DNA of 64,000 nucleotides from AP-15 sp963818695 (GCA_963818695.1 CAWFTG010000003.1:372001-436000), one strand, 5' to 3'. Counted from the stretch's first letter, positions 17,721 to 26,908 are shown. The notes: generated by a model not told the origin, from the letters alone. Made by a program: numbers and translations.

Positions 17721-18659
17721 ATGTTCGATGATGCGGCGGTCAAGGCTGCCGACCATGCCGCCCGGATTTGGACAGCAAGCAGACCGGGGCCGATCGATCT
17801 CGGCAGCGAGGCGCACAAGACGGCCTTTTGTCGTATGCTGCTCGACACGCACAACCCATACAAGCCATCGATCATCGAATGGCCGCTGCTCGATGCCGAG
17901 GCTCGCGAGCGCCTCGTCAGCCTGCCGATCTGGGATATCGCGGTGCAGACCGAGGGGAAGGCCCGCCAGCGTGTATTGAGCTACGCCGCGATAATCAAGG
18001 ACTCATTGCTGCGGCGCGCCATCGAACTGGACGGGTTCGAGGAAGGGCGCCACAAGCAGGTCCTTTCCAACCTCGTCGAGGCGTACGGCATCCGCTTGGC
18101 GCCGGAGCCGGAATATCGCCATCCGCGCGATCCGGAATGGGCCTTCATGGTGACCGGCTTCAGCGAGTGCATCGACAGCTTCTTCGCCTTTGGCCTGTTC
18201 GCGCTGGCCAAACAATCGGGTTTCTTCCCGTCGCCCCTCATCGATAGCTTCGAACCCGTAATGCAAGAGGAAGGCCGGCATATCCTGTTTTTTGTCAATT
18301 GGGTGGCGTGGCACAAACGAAACCTGGCATGGTGGCGTCGGCCGCTCTTCGCAGCGAAGGTGCTGGCGGTCTGGATGTTTCTGGTGTGGGAGCGCATCGG
18401 CATTGCCCGTGGGGTCAGCGGTGCCGGCGATGCCGGATCGGGAGCCGCGGTCCAAGACAACAACTTCACTTTGACCGGCGGCAAAGCGGTCGGTGCCGTC
18501 GACATGTCGATCGCCGGGCTGATTGACGTTTGCCTAGAAGAAAACGAGCGACGCCTTTCCGGTTACGATCCTCGTCTCCTGCGGCCCAATTTCGTGCCGC
18601 GCCTGATGCGGTTTGCGCGCCGCTTCATGCGGCGGCCAAGCATAATTCCAGTCTCCTGA
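17721..18659 (+). CDS. Ferritin-like diiron protein, copy 2 (intact)
   Basis: 312 residues from the ATG at 17721, chosen because AGGAGG lies seven bases upstream. Putative iron ligands: Glu78 (QTEGKARQRVL), Glu108/His111 (DGFEEGRHKQVL), Glu149 (SECIDSFFAF) and Glu184/His187 (MQEEGRHILFF), the four-helix diiron pattern. A hydrophobic stretch at about 207-226 and a basic C-terminus (RLMRFARRFMRRP) suggest a membrane-bound enzyme. Copies 1 and 2 are close paralogues. The stop TGA overlaps the ATG of copy 3 (TGATG at 18657-18661), and copy 3 overlaps the HpnL-like gene. The biochemical role is not known to me. Confidence 0.8.
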   Translation: MFDDAAVKAADHAARIWTASRPGPIDLGSEAHKTAFCRMLLDTHNPYKPSIIEWPLLDAEARERLVSLPIWDIAVQTEGKARQRVLSYAAIIKDSLLRRAIELDGFEEGRHKQVLSNLVEAYGIRLAPEPEYRHPRDPEWAFMVTGFSECIDSFFAFGLFALAKQSGFFPSPLIDSFEPVMQEEGRHILFFVNWVAWHKRNLAWWRRPLFAAKVLAVWMFLVWERIGIARGVSGAGDAGSGAAVQDNNFTLTGGKAVGAVDMSIAGLIDVCLEENERRLSGYDPRLLRPNFVPRLMRFARRFMRRPSIIPVS

Positions 18660-19517
18660 TGAAGATCGGATCCGACGAGCACAAGGAGCGCTTCTGTCGA
18701 GATTTCATCGCCAGCCACTGTCGCTTCGACCCCGCGACGCTGATCTGGCCCGACCTCGACGATTTGGCGCTCGAACGTTTGCGCGCCATCCCGTTTTGGG
18801 AGGAAGTCCTCTACACCGAACGGCGCGCGGGTGCCCTCGTCAACGCCTACGCCCAAACGATCGCCGACCCGGCGGTGCGCGACGCGGTCGCCCTCCAAGG
18901 GTTCGAAGAGGCGCGTCACGCCGAACTGCTGCGCGAGATGATCAGGCGCTACGGCATAGCTGCAGAAGAGCGTCCGCTCGACGAGCCGCTCAGCCCTGAT
19001 CTCCGCCGGGTCTTTGCGGATTTTGGCTACGGCGAATGCCTCGATTCGTTTCTCGGTTTTGGCGTTTTCAAGATCGCGCGCCGGTCTGCTTTCTTGCCTG
19101 AACGGCTTTTCGAGATCTTCGACATGCTGATGCGCGAGGAAACCCGGCACATCGTCTTCTTTATCAATTGGATGGCCTGGCAACAGGCGGCGCGCGGAGG
19201 CATAGCCGGCCGGCTTGCGCGGCGTAAATGCGGCCTGGTATTACGGCCGAGCGATTGGGCGGCTGCTCGGCACCGTGCGACGCGGCCGCCGGGCGAACGA
19301 TGGACGGGACTTCTCGGCCACGCAGGCGAGCGTCTTTCTCGAAGGCTTCACGCTGCGCGGCTTTGTCGAAGAGTGTTGCGTCGAACACGACAGGCGCATG
19401 AGGGAGTTCGCGCCTGATCTCCTGCAGCCTCGCTTCCTGCCTAGACTGGCCGCAATAGTCCTAGCCGGCCTACGTTTGGGCAGCGGGTTTCGTGCGGTAA
19501 GGGAAGAGCGCGTGTGA
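18659..19517 (+). CDS. Ferritin-like diiron protein, copy 3 (frameshifted)
   Basis: Starts at the ATG overlapping the stop of copy 2. A more distant paralogue, yet it keeps all four ligand helices: VLYTERRAGALVNAYAQ, ALQGFEEARHAELL, FGYGECLDSFLGFGVF and LMREETRHIVFFINW. The frame breaks near 19210; the continuation YYGRAIGRLLGTVRRG, then ATQASVFLEGFTLRGFVEEC runs to the TGA at 19515-19517. The C-terminal domain VFLEGFTLRGFVEECCVEHD corresponds to the MSIAGLIDVCLEENERR part of copy 2. Its stop overlaps the GTG of the next gene (GTGTGA), so copies 2 and 3 and the HpnL-like gene are coupled. Confidence 0.72.
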
Positions 19518-20557
19518 AGCTCTTTTCCGCGCTTGCGGCGGTCGTCGGACTGAGCTTGATCGCGGTGTTGGTCTTTCATTTCGGAGCGCAAGCTGTCACC
19601 CGCCCGCTGATTGCGGTCGGCTGGACCGGTTTCGCCGTGATCTGCTCGATTCACCTCGCGCTGGTGGCCGTAATGGGGATCGCGTGGGGCGTGCTGATCC
19701 CCGGCACCAGCCTTTGGGTGCCGGTTTGGGGTCGCCTCGTCCGCGACTCCGGATCCGAGTTGCTGCCGCTTTCGCAAATCGGCGGGTATGTACTGGGTGC
19801 GCGCGCCGTCACCCTGGCGGGTGTCGACGGGACCACGGCCACGGCGAGCACTATTGTCGATGTCACTCTCGAACTCTTCGGACAGCTCGCCTATACCGCG
19901 CTCGGTCTCTCTTGTCTCATATATGTCAAGCCGGGCGCCGCAATCGCCACTCCCGTCGCGATCGGTCTGATTGCTGCGGCACCTCTCACGGCGGGATTTC
20001 TCGTCGTCCAGCGTCGCGGCTTCGACCTGCTCAACCGATTTGCCCGGGTGCTCGGCCATGGCTGGGCCGATAAGACGGCTGTCGGCGCGGCAGCCCTCCA
20101 TACCGCTCTAACCGCCATCTATCGCCGGCGGGGGCAAGTGTTTTCCAGCTTTGCGCTCCACCTGGCCTGCTGGATCGCGAGCACGCTGGAGGCATGGGTC
20201 GCGTTGCGCTTCGCTGGCGCCTCTCTCGGTTTTACTGCGGTATTGGTGATCGAGAGCCTGCTTTACGCGGCACGCAGCCTCGCTTTTGCCGTTCCGAATG
20301 CGGTAGGGGTCCAGGAAGGAGCTTATATTCTGCTCGGCGCCGGCTTCGGCCTGACGCCGGAGACGGCGCTCGCCCTTTCCCTCTTGAAGCGAGCGCGCGA
20401 TCTGACGATCGGTCTGCCGGCGCTCGTTACATGGCAGCTCCTCGAAAGCGGACGGCTGTGGCGTCGGATTGCCACCCGCAGGCGCATTCAACCCTCCGAA
20501 GAACGAAACCCCGGTCGCGACGACCGGGGCTTCTCCCTCGTCAGCTGGCTGCGGTGA
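19514..20557 (+). CDS. HpnL-like integral membrane protein (lysylphosphatidylglycerol synthase/flippase-type TM domain)
   Basis: 347 residues with about seven to eight membrane helices. The segment IESLLYAARSLAFAVPNAVG, then VQEGAYILLGAGFGLTPETA, LALSLLKRARDL is the conserved end of HpnL (hopanoid-associated) and related UPF0104 proteins, thought to move or modify lipids. GTG start overlaps the preceding stop. The unusual charged tail (EERNPGRDDRGFSLVSWLR) runs through a terminator-like hairpin, so the natural C-terminus might be slightly different. Coupling to two diiron proteins suggests that all three act on the same membrane lipid; that is inference. Confidence 0.7.
   Translation: MKLFSALAAVVGLSLIAVLVFHFGAQAVTRPLIAVGWTGFAVICSIHLALVAVMGIAWGVLIPGTSLWVPVWGRLVRDSGSELLPLSQIGGYVLGARAVTLAGVDGTTATASTIVDVTLELFGQLAYTALGLSCLIYVKPGAAIATPVAIGLIAAAPLTAGFLVVQRRGFDLLNRFARVLGHGWADKTAVGAAALHTALTAIYRRRGQVFSSFALHLACWIASTLEAWVALRFAGASLGFTAVLVIESLLYAARSLAFAVPNAVGVQEGAYILLGAGFGLTPETALALSLLKRARDLTIGLPALVTWQLLESGRLWRRIATRRRIQPSEERNPGRDDRGFSLVSWLR
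20509..20529. terminator. Perfect hairpin between convergent genes, probable bidirectional terminator
   Basis: CCCCGGTCG (20509-20517) and CGACCGGGG (20521-20529) pair perfectly over nine bases with a three-base loop. It lies at the very 3' end of the HpnL-like gene and downstream of the convergent nickel permease; on the minus strand it is followed by TTTCGTTCTT. The placement fits a shared terminator. Confidence 0.55.
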
Positions 20558-20647
20558 CGGGGGCAATGAGCATCTGCCGCGAGATAATGCGACTCGCGCT
20601 CTTTGGTTGCAATCGATATCCGGGAAATTAACTATAAATGGTCGAGG

Positions 20648-21718
20648 TCAGGGATTTTGTTCATGACCCATCGCCCGGTAGATCACAAAAGCGATGAGCC
20701 AGGTCGCTCCGCATATGGCGACCACCAGGTACCCAAGCGCCGCGAAATGAGCCCCTGTGGTACCGGCCGTGAACCATAAGCCGCCTTTGAAGCCGAATTT
20801 GTCCCCGACCAAACCCAACGCCTCTACCGCGCCGACCAGCACGGCGAAGACCACCGAAAAGCCGGTTATCGCCATGTTGTAATGCAGTTTGCGCACCGGG
20901 TTCATGAACGCCCAACCATAAGCGCCGACCATCAGTACGCCGTCGCTGCTGTCGACCAGCGACATCCCTGCGGTAAACAGCGCGGGGAACACCAAGATCG
21001 ACCAGACCGACAGCCCCTTGGATGCTTCTGCGGCCGAGATCCCGAGCACGCCGATCTCGGTGGCTGTATCGAAACCGAGCCCGAACAGGAACCCGAGCGG
21101 ATACATATGCCAGCTGCGGGAAATAAGCCGGAAGAGCCCGCGCAACAGGCGGCCGAATAACCCCCGCGACGACAGAAAGACGTTCAGTTCCTCTTCGGTG
21201 TAAGTCTTGCCCCGCCTCACGCGCTGGAAGAGCCGGTACACGCCCACCAGCACGAAGAAATTAATGATTGCGATGCCCATTAGGAAAAACACCGAGACCA
21301 ATGTGCCGACCACGCCGCCGACCTCGATCAACCCCGGGAAGCGCTGCTGCAGGCTGCTCGCCGTCAGGGCAATGACCAGCGAGGCGGCAAACACGACGGT
21401 GGAGTGGCCGAGCGAGAAGAAGAGCCCGACCGTGATGGGCCGCTTGCCCTCCTGCATTAACTTGCGGGTGATGTTGTCGATCGCGGCGATGTGATCCGCG
21501 TCGACCGCGTGCCGCAGGCCCAAGCCATAGGCTATCAGCGCGGTCGCTAATAGCAGTGGATAGCGGTGAAACGCAGCAACCGCCCAGACCCAGACCAGCA
21601 GATTGACGGCGAGGAGGGCAGTGTAGAGCCCTATCACCTTGGGTGCCAAACGGTTGGCCCCATCGTCGAAAATCGCGAGCATCAGCGATGGCGATCCGTT
21701 CTGCCGCCTGGAGATCAT
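20648..21718 (-). CDS. Nickel/cobalt transporter, NiCoT family (HoxN/NixA type)
   Basis: 356 residues, about eight membrane helices. Carries the NiCoT signatures RHAVDADHIAAIDN, SLGHSTVVF, LGFDTATEIG and GMSLVDSSDGVLM. Such permeases import Ni2+ and/or Co2+ with high affinity. An ATG at codon 13 is an alternative start. It stands alone, but the hyp genes at 60-64 kb make nickel supply for a [NiFe] hydrogenase a plausible job; cobalt cannot be excluded. Confidence 0.93.
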   Translation of the reverse strand: MISRRQNGSPSLMLAIFDDGANRLAPKVIGLYTALLAVNLLVWVWAVAAFHRYPLLLATALIAYGLGLRHAVDADHIAAIDNITRKLMQEGKRPITVGLFFSLGHSTVVFAASLVIALTASSLQQRFPGLIEVGGVVGTLVSVFFLMGIAIINFFVLVGVYRLFQRVRRGKTYTEEELNVFLSSRGLFGRLLRGLFRLISRSWHMYPLGFLFGLGFDTATEIGVLGISAAEASKGLSVWSILVFPALFTAGMSLVDSSDGVLMVGAYGWAFMNPVRKLHYNMAITGFSVVFAVLVGAVEALGLVGDKFGFKGGLWFTAGTTGAHFAALGYLVVAICGATWLIAFVIYRAMGHEQNP

Positions 21719-21864
21719 CGATATATCTGGCGGGTTCCCAGCACGCTACGTTCTGCGGTGACCGAAATTCCAGACGAAAGGTTCCGCTAATTTCACACGA
21801 AGGTGACTAGCCCACCCCCCAGGACGGGTTAGCATCGGGGTTTCTTGACCGCGGCACCGATTCG

Positions 21865-22581
21865 ATGGCTGACCACACCTCTACGCAACGACTTGTTTCC
21901 GCCCGAGCGCTCCTGCCCCTCGCCCTTCTCCTCGCCGCGTGGATCGTTTTCATGCTGGCGGGCGGCTATCGCTATCTGACCTTCTCGGCGCTCGCCCAGA
22001 ACCGCGATTGGCTGTGCGGCCTCGTTCAGCAATGGGGCATTCTCGCCGCGTTCGTCTACATCACGGTCTATGCGATGCTGGTCGCGCTGTCGGTCCCCGG
22101 TGCCGCTGTATTGACGATCGCCGGCGGCTTTCTGTTTGGAACCTGGATCGGCGGGCTGTGCGCGGTGACCGGTGCGACGCTTGGCGCCACCGCCATTTTC
22201 CTTGCCGCCCGCGCTGGTCTCGGCGGCCTGACACAACGCGCCGGACGGTTCGTCGGCAAGCTCGAGGCCGGGTTCCGTGCCGATGCCTTCAACTATCTGC
22301 TGGTGCTGAGACTGGTGCCGATCTTCCCGTTCTGGCTCGTCAATCTGGTTCCGGCATTGGTCGGCGTCAGGTTGCCGACATACGTGCTCGCCACCTTTCT
22401 CGGCATTGTCCCCGGCACCTTTATCTACGCCAGTCTCGGCAACGGGCTCGGCAGCCTGGTCGAGGAACCCGATCTGGCGATCATCTTCAAACCGAGCCTA
22501 TTGGTTCCGATCGTCGGGCTGGCCCTGCTGGCGCTGGTCCCGGTCGCCTACAAGCACTGGCGCAGCAAAAGGCCGGCATGA
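21865..22581 (+). CDS. TVP38/TMEM64 family (DedA-like) membrane protein
   Basis: 238 residues with about five to six hydrophobic segments. The SNARE-associated core FLFGTWIGGLCAVTGATLGA and NYLLVLRLVPIFPFWLVNLV, then TFLGIVPGTFIYASLGNGLG are characteristic. The function of bacterial members is uncertain (membrane lipid homeostasis). The stop overlaps the start of the FAD oxidoreductase by four bases; this pairing recurs in many bacteria. Confidence 0.9.
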   Translation: MADHTSTQRLVSARALLPLALLLAAWIVFMLAGGYRYLTFSALAQNRDWLCGLVQQWGILAAFVYITVYAMLVALSVPGAAVLTIAGGFLFGTWIGGLCAVTGATLGATAIFLAARAGLGGLTQRAGRFVGKLEAGFRADAFNYLLVLRLVPIFPFWLVNLVPALVGVRLPTYVLATFLGIVPGTFIYASLGNGLGSLVEEPDLAIIFKPSLLVPIVGLALLALVPVAYKHWRSKRPA

Positions 22582-23985
22582 CCGGGACGCTCGCACCCGA
22601 TCTTTGCATCATCGGCGCCGGCTCGGCGGGTCTGGCGGTCGCGGCCGGAGCGGCTCAAATGGGTGCCGACGTGGTCTTGATCGAGCGCGGGCTGATGGGC
22701 GGCGATTGCCTCAACTTCGGCTGCGTCCCCTCGAAATCGCTGCTCGCCGCCGCGCGGCTTGCAAACCTGGCGCGGCGGGGCGCGGCGCTCGGCATCACCT
22801 CTCCCCGGCCCGACGTCGATTTCGCTGCGGCCGCGGATGGTGTCCAAAACGTCATCTCCGCGATTGCGCCGAACAACTCCGTCGAGCGGTTCGAGCGGCT
22901 CGGGGTCAGGGTCCTGCGCCGCGAGGCGCGCTTCACAAGTCCCACTACGATCCGCGCCGGCGAGACCGAGATCCGGCCGCGCCGCTTTGTCATCGCGACC
23001 GGCTCGTATGCTGCGGTCCCGGCGATCCCCGGGCTCGCGGATGTTCCCTACCTGACGAACGAAACGATTTTCGCCAACCGCGAAGCGGCCGGACCATCTG
23101 ATCGTGATCGGCGGCGGTCCGATCGGTATCGAAATGGCGCAGGCCCATCGCCGGCTGGGCGCGCGGGTCACGGTGCTCGACGTCGGACCAGTCCTCCCGC
23201 GCGACGATCCCGAACTCGTCGCCAGTCTCGCCGGCCATCTTGCCGGCGAAGGGATCGCGATCCGGCCCGGCATCGAAATCGCCGGCATCGAGCGCGACGC
23301 CGACGGGATTGTCGCCCGGCTCGCCGGCGGCGAGCGGATTGCGGGGTCGCATCTCCTGGTCGCAGCGGGGCGCCGCCCGAGCATCGAGACTCTCGACCTG
23401 GCCGCGGCCGGGATTGAGGCGACCGCCAAAGGGATCACCGTCGACGCCCGGCTGCGCACGACCAACCGGCGCGCCTTTGCCATCGGCGATGTGGCGGGCG
23501 GCCCGCAATTCACCCACGTCGCGCTCTATCACGCCGGGATCGTCATTCGGAACGCGCTCTTCAGGCTCCCCGCCAAGGTCGATTACCGGGCGCTCCCCTG
23601 GGTCACTTACACGGACCCCGAACTCGCGCAGGTCGGCTTGACGCAGGCCGCTGCCGGCGAGGATGCGCGCGTGCTGGAATGGCCATTCTTGGAGAACGAC
23701 CGCGCCCAGACCGAACGGGACACCGAAGGGCTGGTCAAGGTTGTGCTGGGCAGGAATGGCCGGATCGTCGGAGCCTCGATCCTCGGCGCCGGCGCCGGCG
23801 ATCTGATCCTCCCTTGGGCGCTGGCGATTGCGCAGAGGCTCAAAATCGGCGCGCTCGCTAATTTGATCGTGCCCTATCCGACGCGCGGCGAAGCGAGCAA
23901 GCGGGCCGCAGGATGCTATTATACGCCGACCCTGTTCTCGCCGCGCACCCGCCGGCTGGTGCGCTTTCTCGCGCGCTTCGGCTGA
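22578..23985 (+). CDS. Mercuric reductase/dihydrolipoamide dehydrogenase-like FAD oxidoreductase (frameshifted)
   Basis: ATGA overlap with the TVP38 gene fixes the start at 22578. FAD site IIGAGSAGLAVAAGA (residues 11-25); redox disulfide Cys44-Cys49 in GGDCLNFGCVPSK. Near 23088 the frame breaks and the NAD domain continues in another frame from 23104: IGGGPIGIEMAQAHRRLGAR, then the second FAD motif RAFAIGDVAGG and dimerisation domain to 23985. There is no MerA-type heavy-metal domain and no C-terminal Cys-Cys, so it is not a true mercuric reductase. Its substrate is unknown. It lies between TVP38 and a histidine kinase in one operon. Confidence 0.82.
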
Positions 23986-23994
23986 GGAGTGGTC

Positions 23995-25396
23995 GTGCCG
24001 CTGAAGAGCCTCTCCGCCCGCCTGCTGATCCTCACCGCGTTTTTCGTGATGGTCGGGGAGGTGCTGATCTTTGTGCCCTCGGTCGCGCGCTATCGCATGA
24101 CCTATTTCGAGAACCGCTTGGCCGCCGGGTATATCGCGACATTGGCACTCGACGCGAGCCCGACCGGCCATCTCGACCGGAGCCTGACCGATAAGCTTCT
24201 CGACCGCGTCGGGGCGCAGGGCGTGGCTGTCCGTCGCGCCGACGGATCGGCGTTGCGGCTCGACCGCGCCGAGCCGCCGCGCCCCGATTTCACGATCGAC
24301 CTGACCCACCCGAACGTTCTGCTCGCGATCCGCGGCTCGTTCCGCACCTTGTTCGGCGACGGCAACCGCATCCTGCGGGTGCTCGGCCCGGCGGGAGCGA
24401 ACAATGCGGATACTGCCGAGGTGCTGCTCGACGAGGCGCCGTTGCGCAATGAGCTGTGGGATTTCGGCATCCGCATCCTCGAACTTTCACTGGTTCTCTC
24501 GCTGGTGACGGCGACGCTCGTCTATCTGAGCCTGCATTGGCTCCTGGTGCGGCCGATGCGGCGGATCACCGCCAGCATGATGGAGTTCCGCGAGGATCCC
24601 GAGGACGCCTCGCGGGTCATCTCCGCCGGCCGCCGGCGGGACGAGATCGGTGTCGCCGAGCGCGAGCTCGCAGTATTACAGACCACGGTGCGCCAGGCGC
24701 TTGGCCAGCGGGCGCGGCTCGCCGCGCTCGGCACGGCGGTGACAAAGATCAATCATGATTTGCGCAACATCCTTTCGACGGCGCGCCTGGTGACCGACGG
24801 CCTCAGCGCCAGCGCCGCGCCGGAGGTGCGCCGGGTCGCGCCGCGCCTGCTCGATGCGATCGACCGCGCCATCGCGCTGTGCACCCACACCCTCGACTTT
24901 TCGCGCGAGGACACCCCGCCGCTCGCGCGCAGCACGCTTTCCGCTGACGCCGCTGATCGACGAAATCGGCCCCGGTCTCGCGGTATCCGAGCACGATCTG
25001 GCGATCGAAGACGAGATCCCGCCCGATCTCATCGTCGAAGCGGACCGCGATCAGCTCTACCGGGTGTTCCTCAACCTCGCCCGCAATGCGGTCGAAGCCG
25101 GGGCGCACCGGCTGCGCTTTGCCGCGGCGCGCGATGCCGCGACGATTGCGATCGAGGTTGCCGATGACGGCCCCGGCCTGCCGCCCAAGGCGCGCGAGAA
25201 CCTGTTTCGGCCGTTTTTCGGCTCGGCCCGCCCCGGCGGCAGCGGTCTCGGCCTGGCGATCGCCCGCGAGCTGGTGCGCGCCCATGGCGGCGAGCTGAGC
25301 CTCGCCTCGTCGACCGGCGCCGGCACCGTCTTTCGCCTGACCCTGCCTACCCCCGCCCTCCGCGAAACCAAACGAGCGCGAGCGTCGGCGCCGTGA
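23995..25396 (+). CDS. Sensor histidine kinase (frameshifted)
   Basis: GTG at 23995 has GAGGAG five bases upstream; an earlier GTG at 23989 is possible. Order: membrane helix (about residues 8-26), an extracytoplasmic domain of about 130 residues, a second helix (ILELSLVLSLVTATLVYLSL), a HAMP segment (VRPMRRITASMMEF) and an H-box INHDLRN with the phospho-accepting His. Near 24935 the frame breaks; the ATPase domain continues in another frame with N-box FLNLARNAVEAG, G1 DDGPGLP and G2 GGSGLGLAI. No response regulator is adjacent. It is coupled to the FAD oxidoreductase upstream. Confidence 0.85.
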
Positions 25397-25422
25397 CAAT
25401 CATGCACCGCTCCGGTGCAGTC

Positions 25423-25553
25423 TTCGCTGATATCGCTGTTATTTGCAGCCAAAGAACAGCCTGCGGAAACAGCTTTGCCACAGAATCCGTGCCATCTCGG
25501 CTATGTACAGCTGTGAAAAACAGCAAAAGCGTTCGCTGATATCCGCTGTTATT
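25423..25553. repeat. Pair of direct repeats in the interval after the histidine kinase
   Basis: TTCGCTGATATCGCTGTTATT (21 bases here, 25423-25443; shown with one C fewer than the second copy) recurs at 25532-25553 with a single extra C. Short AACAGC/GCTGTT words are scattered in both orientations between them. The block marks the left border of the accessory cyclase/toxin-antitoxin region and could be the scar of an integrated element. Confidence 0.5.
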
Positions 25554-25639
25554 CGCTGTTTCTGACGTGAATAACGGGCGCATCGCCTAGACTTGGATCC
25601 ATAACTGTCGTCGCGAAGCTATCCCCTATCATGAGATTG

Positions 25640-25850
25640 CGGCGATTTTCGGGTCAACGAACTCGCGGCACTCGTCTTTCGCCGATAACGAGGGCGAGTT
25701 CGCTCGGACCCAACGGGCTTCGGCACGAGAAACGGCTGCGGCGAGCGTCCGATCAATGAGCGTCGAGGGCGCCTTCCTCGTCCGCCGGGTCAACCGCGGG
25801 GAGCCCGCCACATCGGCGGGGAGATCGCGGCGAGGCGACGTTCGACATGA
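25640..25850 (-). pseudogene. Cyclase 5' remnant A with a VapC-tail fragment inside
   Basis: At 25640-25670 and 25766-25850 the sequence is recognisably the antisense 5' end of the cyclase gene seen in full at 30.4 kb (matching GGCGATTTTCGG, then CGCCACATCGGCGG and GATCGCGGCGAGGCG). Between the two parts the plus strand reads DNEGEFAR, which matches ITDNEGEFAR of the VapC toxin at 28.5 kb. It looks like a decayed copy of an arrangement in which a vapC gene abuts a truncated cyclase 5' end, as still seen at 28.54 kb. Confidence 0.6.
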
Positions 25851-25883
25851 CTTGCCCTGCCGGGCCCATCATTTTCGCAGCCG

Positions 25884-26075
25884 TCAGGCTGCGGCCTTTC
25901 CCCGGATCATGCGCTCGCTCAGATCGAGCACCTCGATCCCGATCACCCGCCCCTCGCTGTCGAGATCTAGCATGATCCCTGGCGCGACCTCTTTCGTCTT
26001 GACGGATTTGACGCCTTCCGGGCCGAACCAGACAAACATCGCGTCGGCCTCTGGGTCATAGGAAGTTCTGATCAT
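25884..26075 (-). CDS. DUF2283 domain protein (antitoxin-like partner)
   Basis: 63 residues: MIRTSYDPEADAMFVWFGPE, then VAPGIMLDLDSEGRVIGIEV. This is the DUF2283 pattern, a small beta-rich fold. Its start overlaps the stop of the DUF4258 gene by four bases. DUF4258-DUF2283 pairs recur in bacteria and are regarded as toxin-antitoxin-like; no activity can be read here. Confidence 0.82.
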   Translation of the reverse strand: MIRTSYDPEADAMFVWFGPEGVKSVKTKEVAPGIMLDLDSEGRVIGIEVLDLSERMIRGKAAA

Positions 26076-26314
26076 CGCCGGGCTCTGCGGTCGAAGTGTA
26101 CTGTGATGATCAGGATATCATCGCCCTCGGGTCGATGCACAACCCGCAACACCCGGCCACCATGTTCCGCGATCGCTTTATAGGATCGGATGCGATCCGG
26201 ATGGCGCGGATCGGGTTCGATCCAATCCGGCGCGCTGACCGCCGCCTCGATCCAATCGACAGCGATGTCCCGTGCGCTGATCGCCTCTTGCGCATGCTTG
26301 GTGAGGCGGATCAT
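26072..26314 (-). CDS. DUF4258 domain protein (putative small toxin)
   Basis: 80 residues. MIRLTKHAQEAISARDIAVD, then RVLRVVHRPEGDDILIITVH match DUF4258, whose members are related in size and fold to RelE/BrnT-type toxins. It is the first gene of a two-gene unit with DUF2283. The unit sits between two remnants of the cyclase 5' end. The toxin role is inferred from family context. Confidence 0.78.
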   Translation of the reverse strand: MIRLTKHAQEAISARDIAVDWIEAAVSAPDWIEPDPRHPDRIRSYKAIAEHGGRVLRVVHRPEGDDILIITVHFDRRARR

Positions 26315-26323
26315 CCCCTGTTA

Positions 26324-26450
26324 GCCGTGGTGTTCGGCGATTTTCGGATCGACGAACTCATGGCGCAGCGCTTGGAGGCGTTCGAGCGTGCCTTCCTCGT
26401 CCGTCCCCATCAGCCGCGAATAGCCGGCCACATCGGCCGCGAGGATCGCG
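26324..26450 (-). pseudogene. Cyclase 5' remnant B
   Basis: The minus strand reads as codons of about 10-55 of the cyclase gene (a version of ADVAGYSRLMGTDEEGTLER, then FVDPKIAEHHG). It lacks the first codons and everything downstream. On its upstream side it is joined at about 26450 to a plus-strand gene tail; on the other it abuts the DUF4258 gene. A clear recombination product. Confidence 0.7.
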
Positions 26451-26583
26451 GCGCGACATCCCCGATCTGGACGCCTGGGTGGCCGAGATGACCGAGATGC
26501 ACGGCGATGAGATCAACGACCGTGCCGAACTGCTGCTGCGCGTCATCGACACGCTGGTTTGGGCGTCGCGCGCAAAGGACTAA
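26451..26583 (+). pseudogene. C-terminal tail of an unidentified gene
   Basis: The plus strand reads DIPDLDAWVAEMTEMHGDEI, then NDRAELLLRVIDTLVWASRAKD before TAA at 26581-26583. It has the amphipathic look of a real helical C-terminus but no start: it begins exactly where cyclase remnant B ends. I do not recognise the family. Confidence 0.4.
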
Positions 26584-26653
26584 CCGTGAAGGGCAAACGA
26601 CGACGTGTTTTGGCCTCGTTCTGGCTGACCATTCAGAGGCAGGTAGCTGCGAG

Positions 26654-26908
26654 CTACCTGCCGATCTGATGAATCTTCATCCAGGCTTTGCGGGCGTTAT
26701 ACAAACAATCACGAAAGTGCGGCACCAACTTACCGGGTCGGCAGTCGCACAACGCAAGGTCGGGACGTGGGGGTGGATCAGACTTTTCGAGTTCCTCCAT
26801 CAGCTTCGTCTTTTCGGGGATCTCCGCTGGGTCAAACGCTTGGAAAAATGATATCCGGCAACCACGCTTCATGAAATTATTTATGGGCAATAGGTTGTCC
26901 CATAGCAC
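26654..26908 (-). CDS. Hypothetical protein in a lower-GC patch
   Basis: 84 residues, MLWDNLLPINNFMKRGCRIS, then FFQAFDPAEIPEKTKLMEEL and a Cys-containing middle (ALCDCRPG). The patch from about 26600 to 26990 is visibly richer in A/T than its surroundings, suggesting foreign origin. There is no recognised domain and no clear ribosome site, so it may not be a real gene. Confidence 0.3.
   Translation of the reverse strand: MLWDNLLPINNFMKRGCRISFFQAFDPAEIPEKTKLMEELEKSDPPPRPDLALCDCRPGKLVPHFRDCLYNARKAWMKIHQIGR

Noticed and set aside
22578..23985. Mercuric reductase and a mercury-resistance operon
   Set aside because: It lacks the metal-binding N-terminal domain and C-terminal Cys pair, and no merR, merT or merP is nearby.
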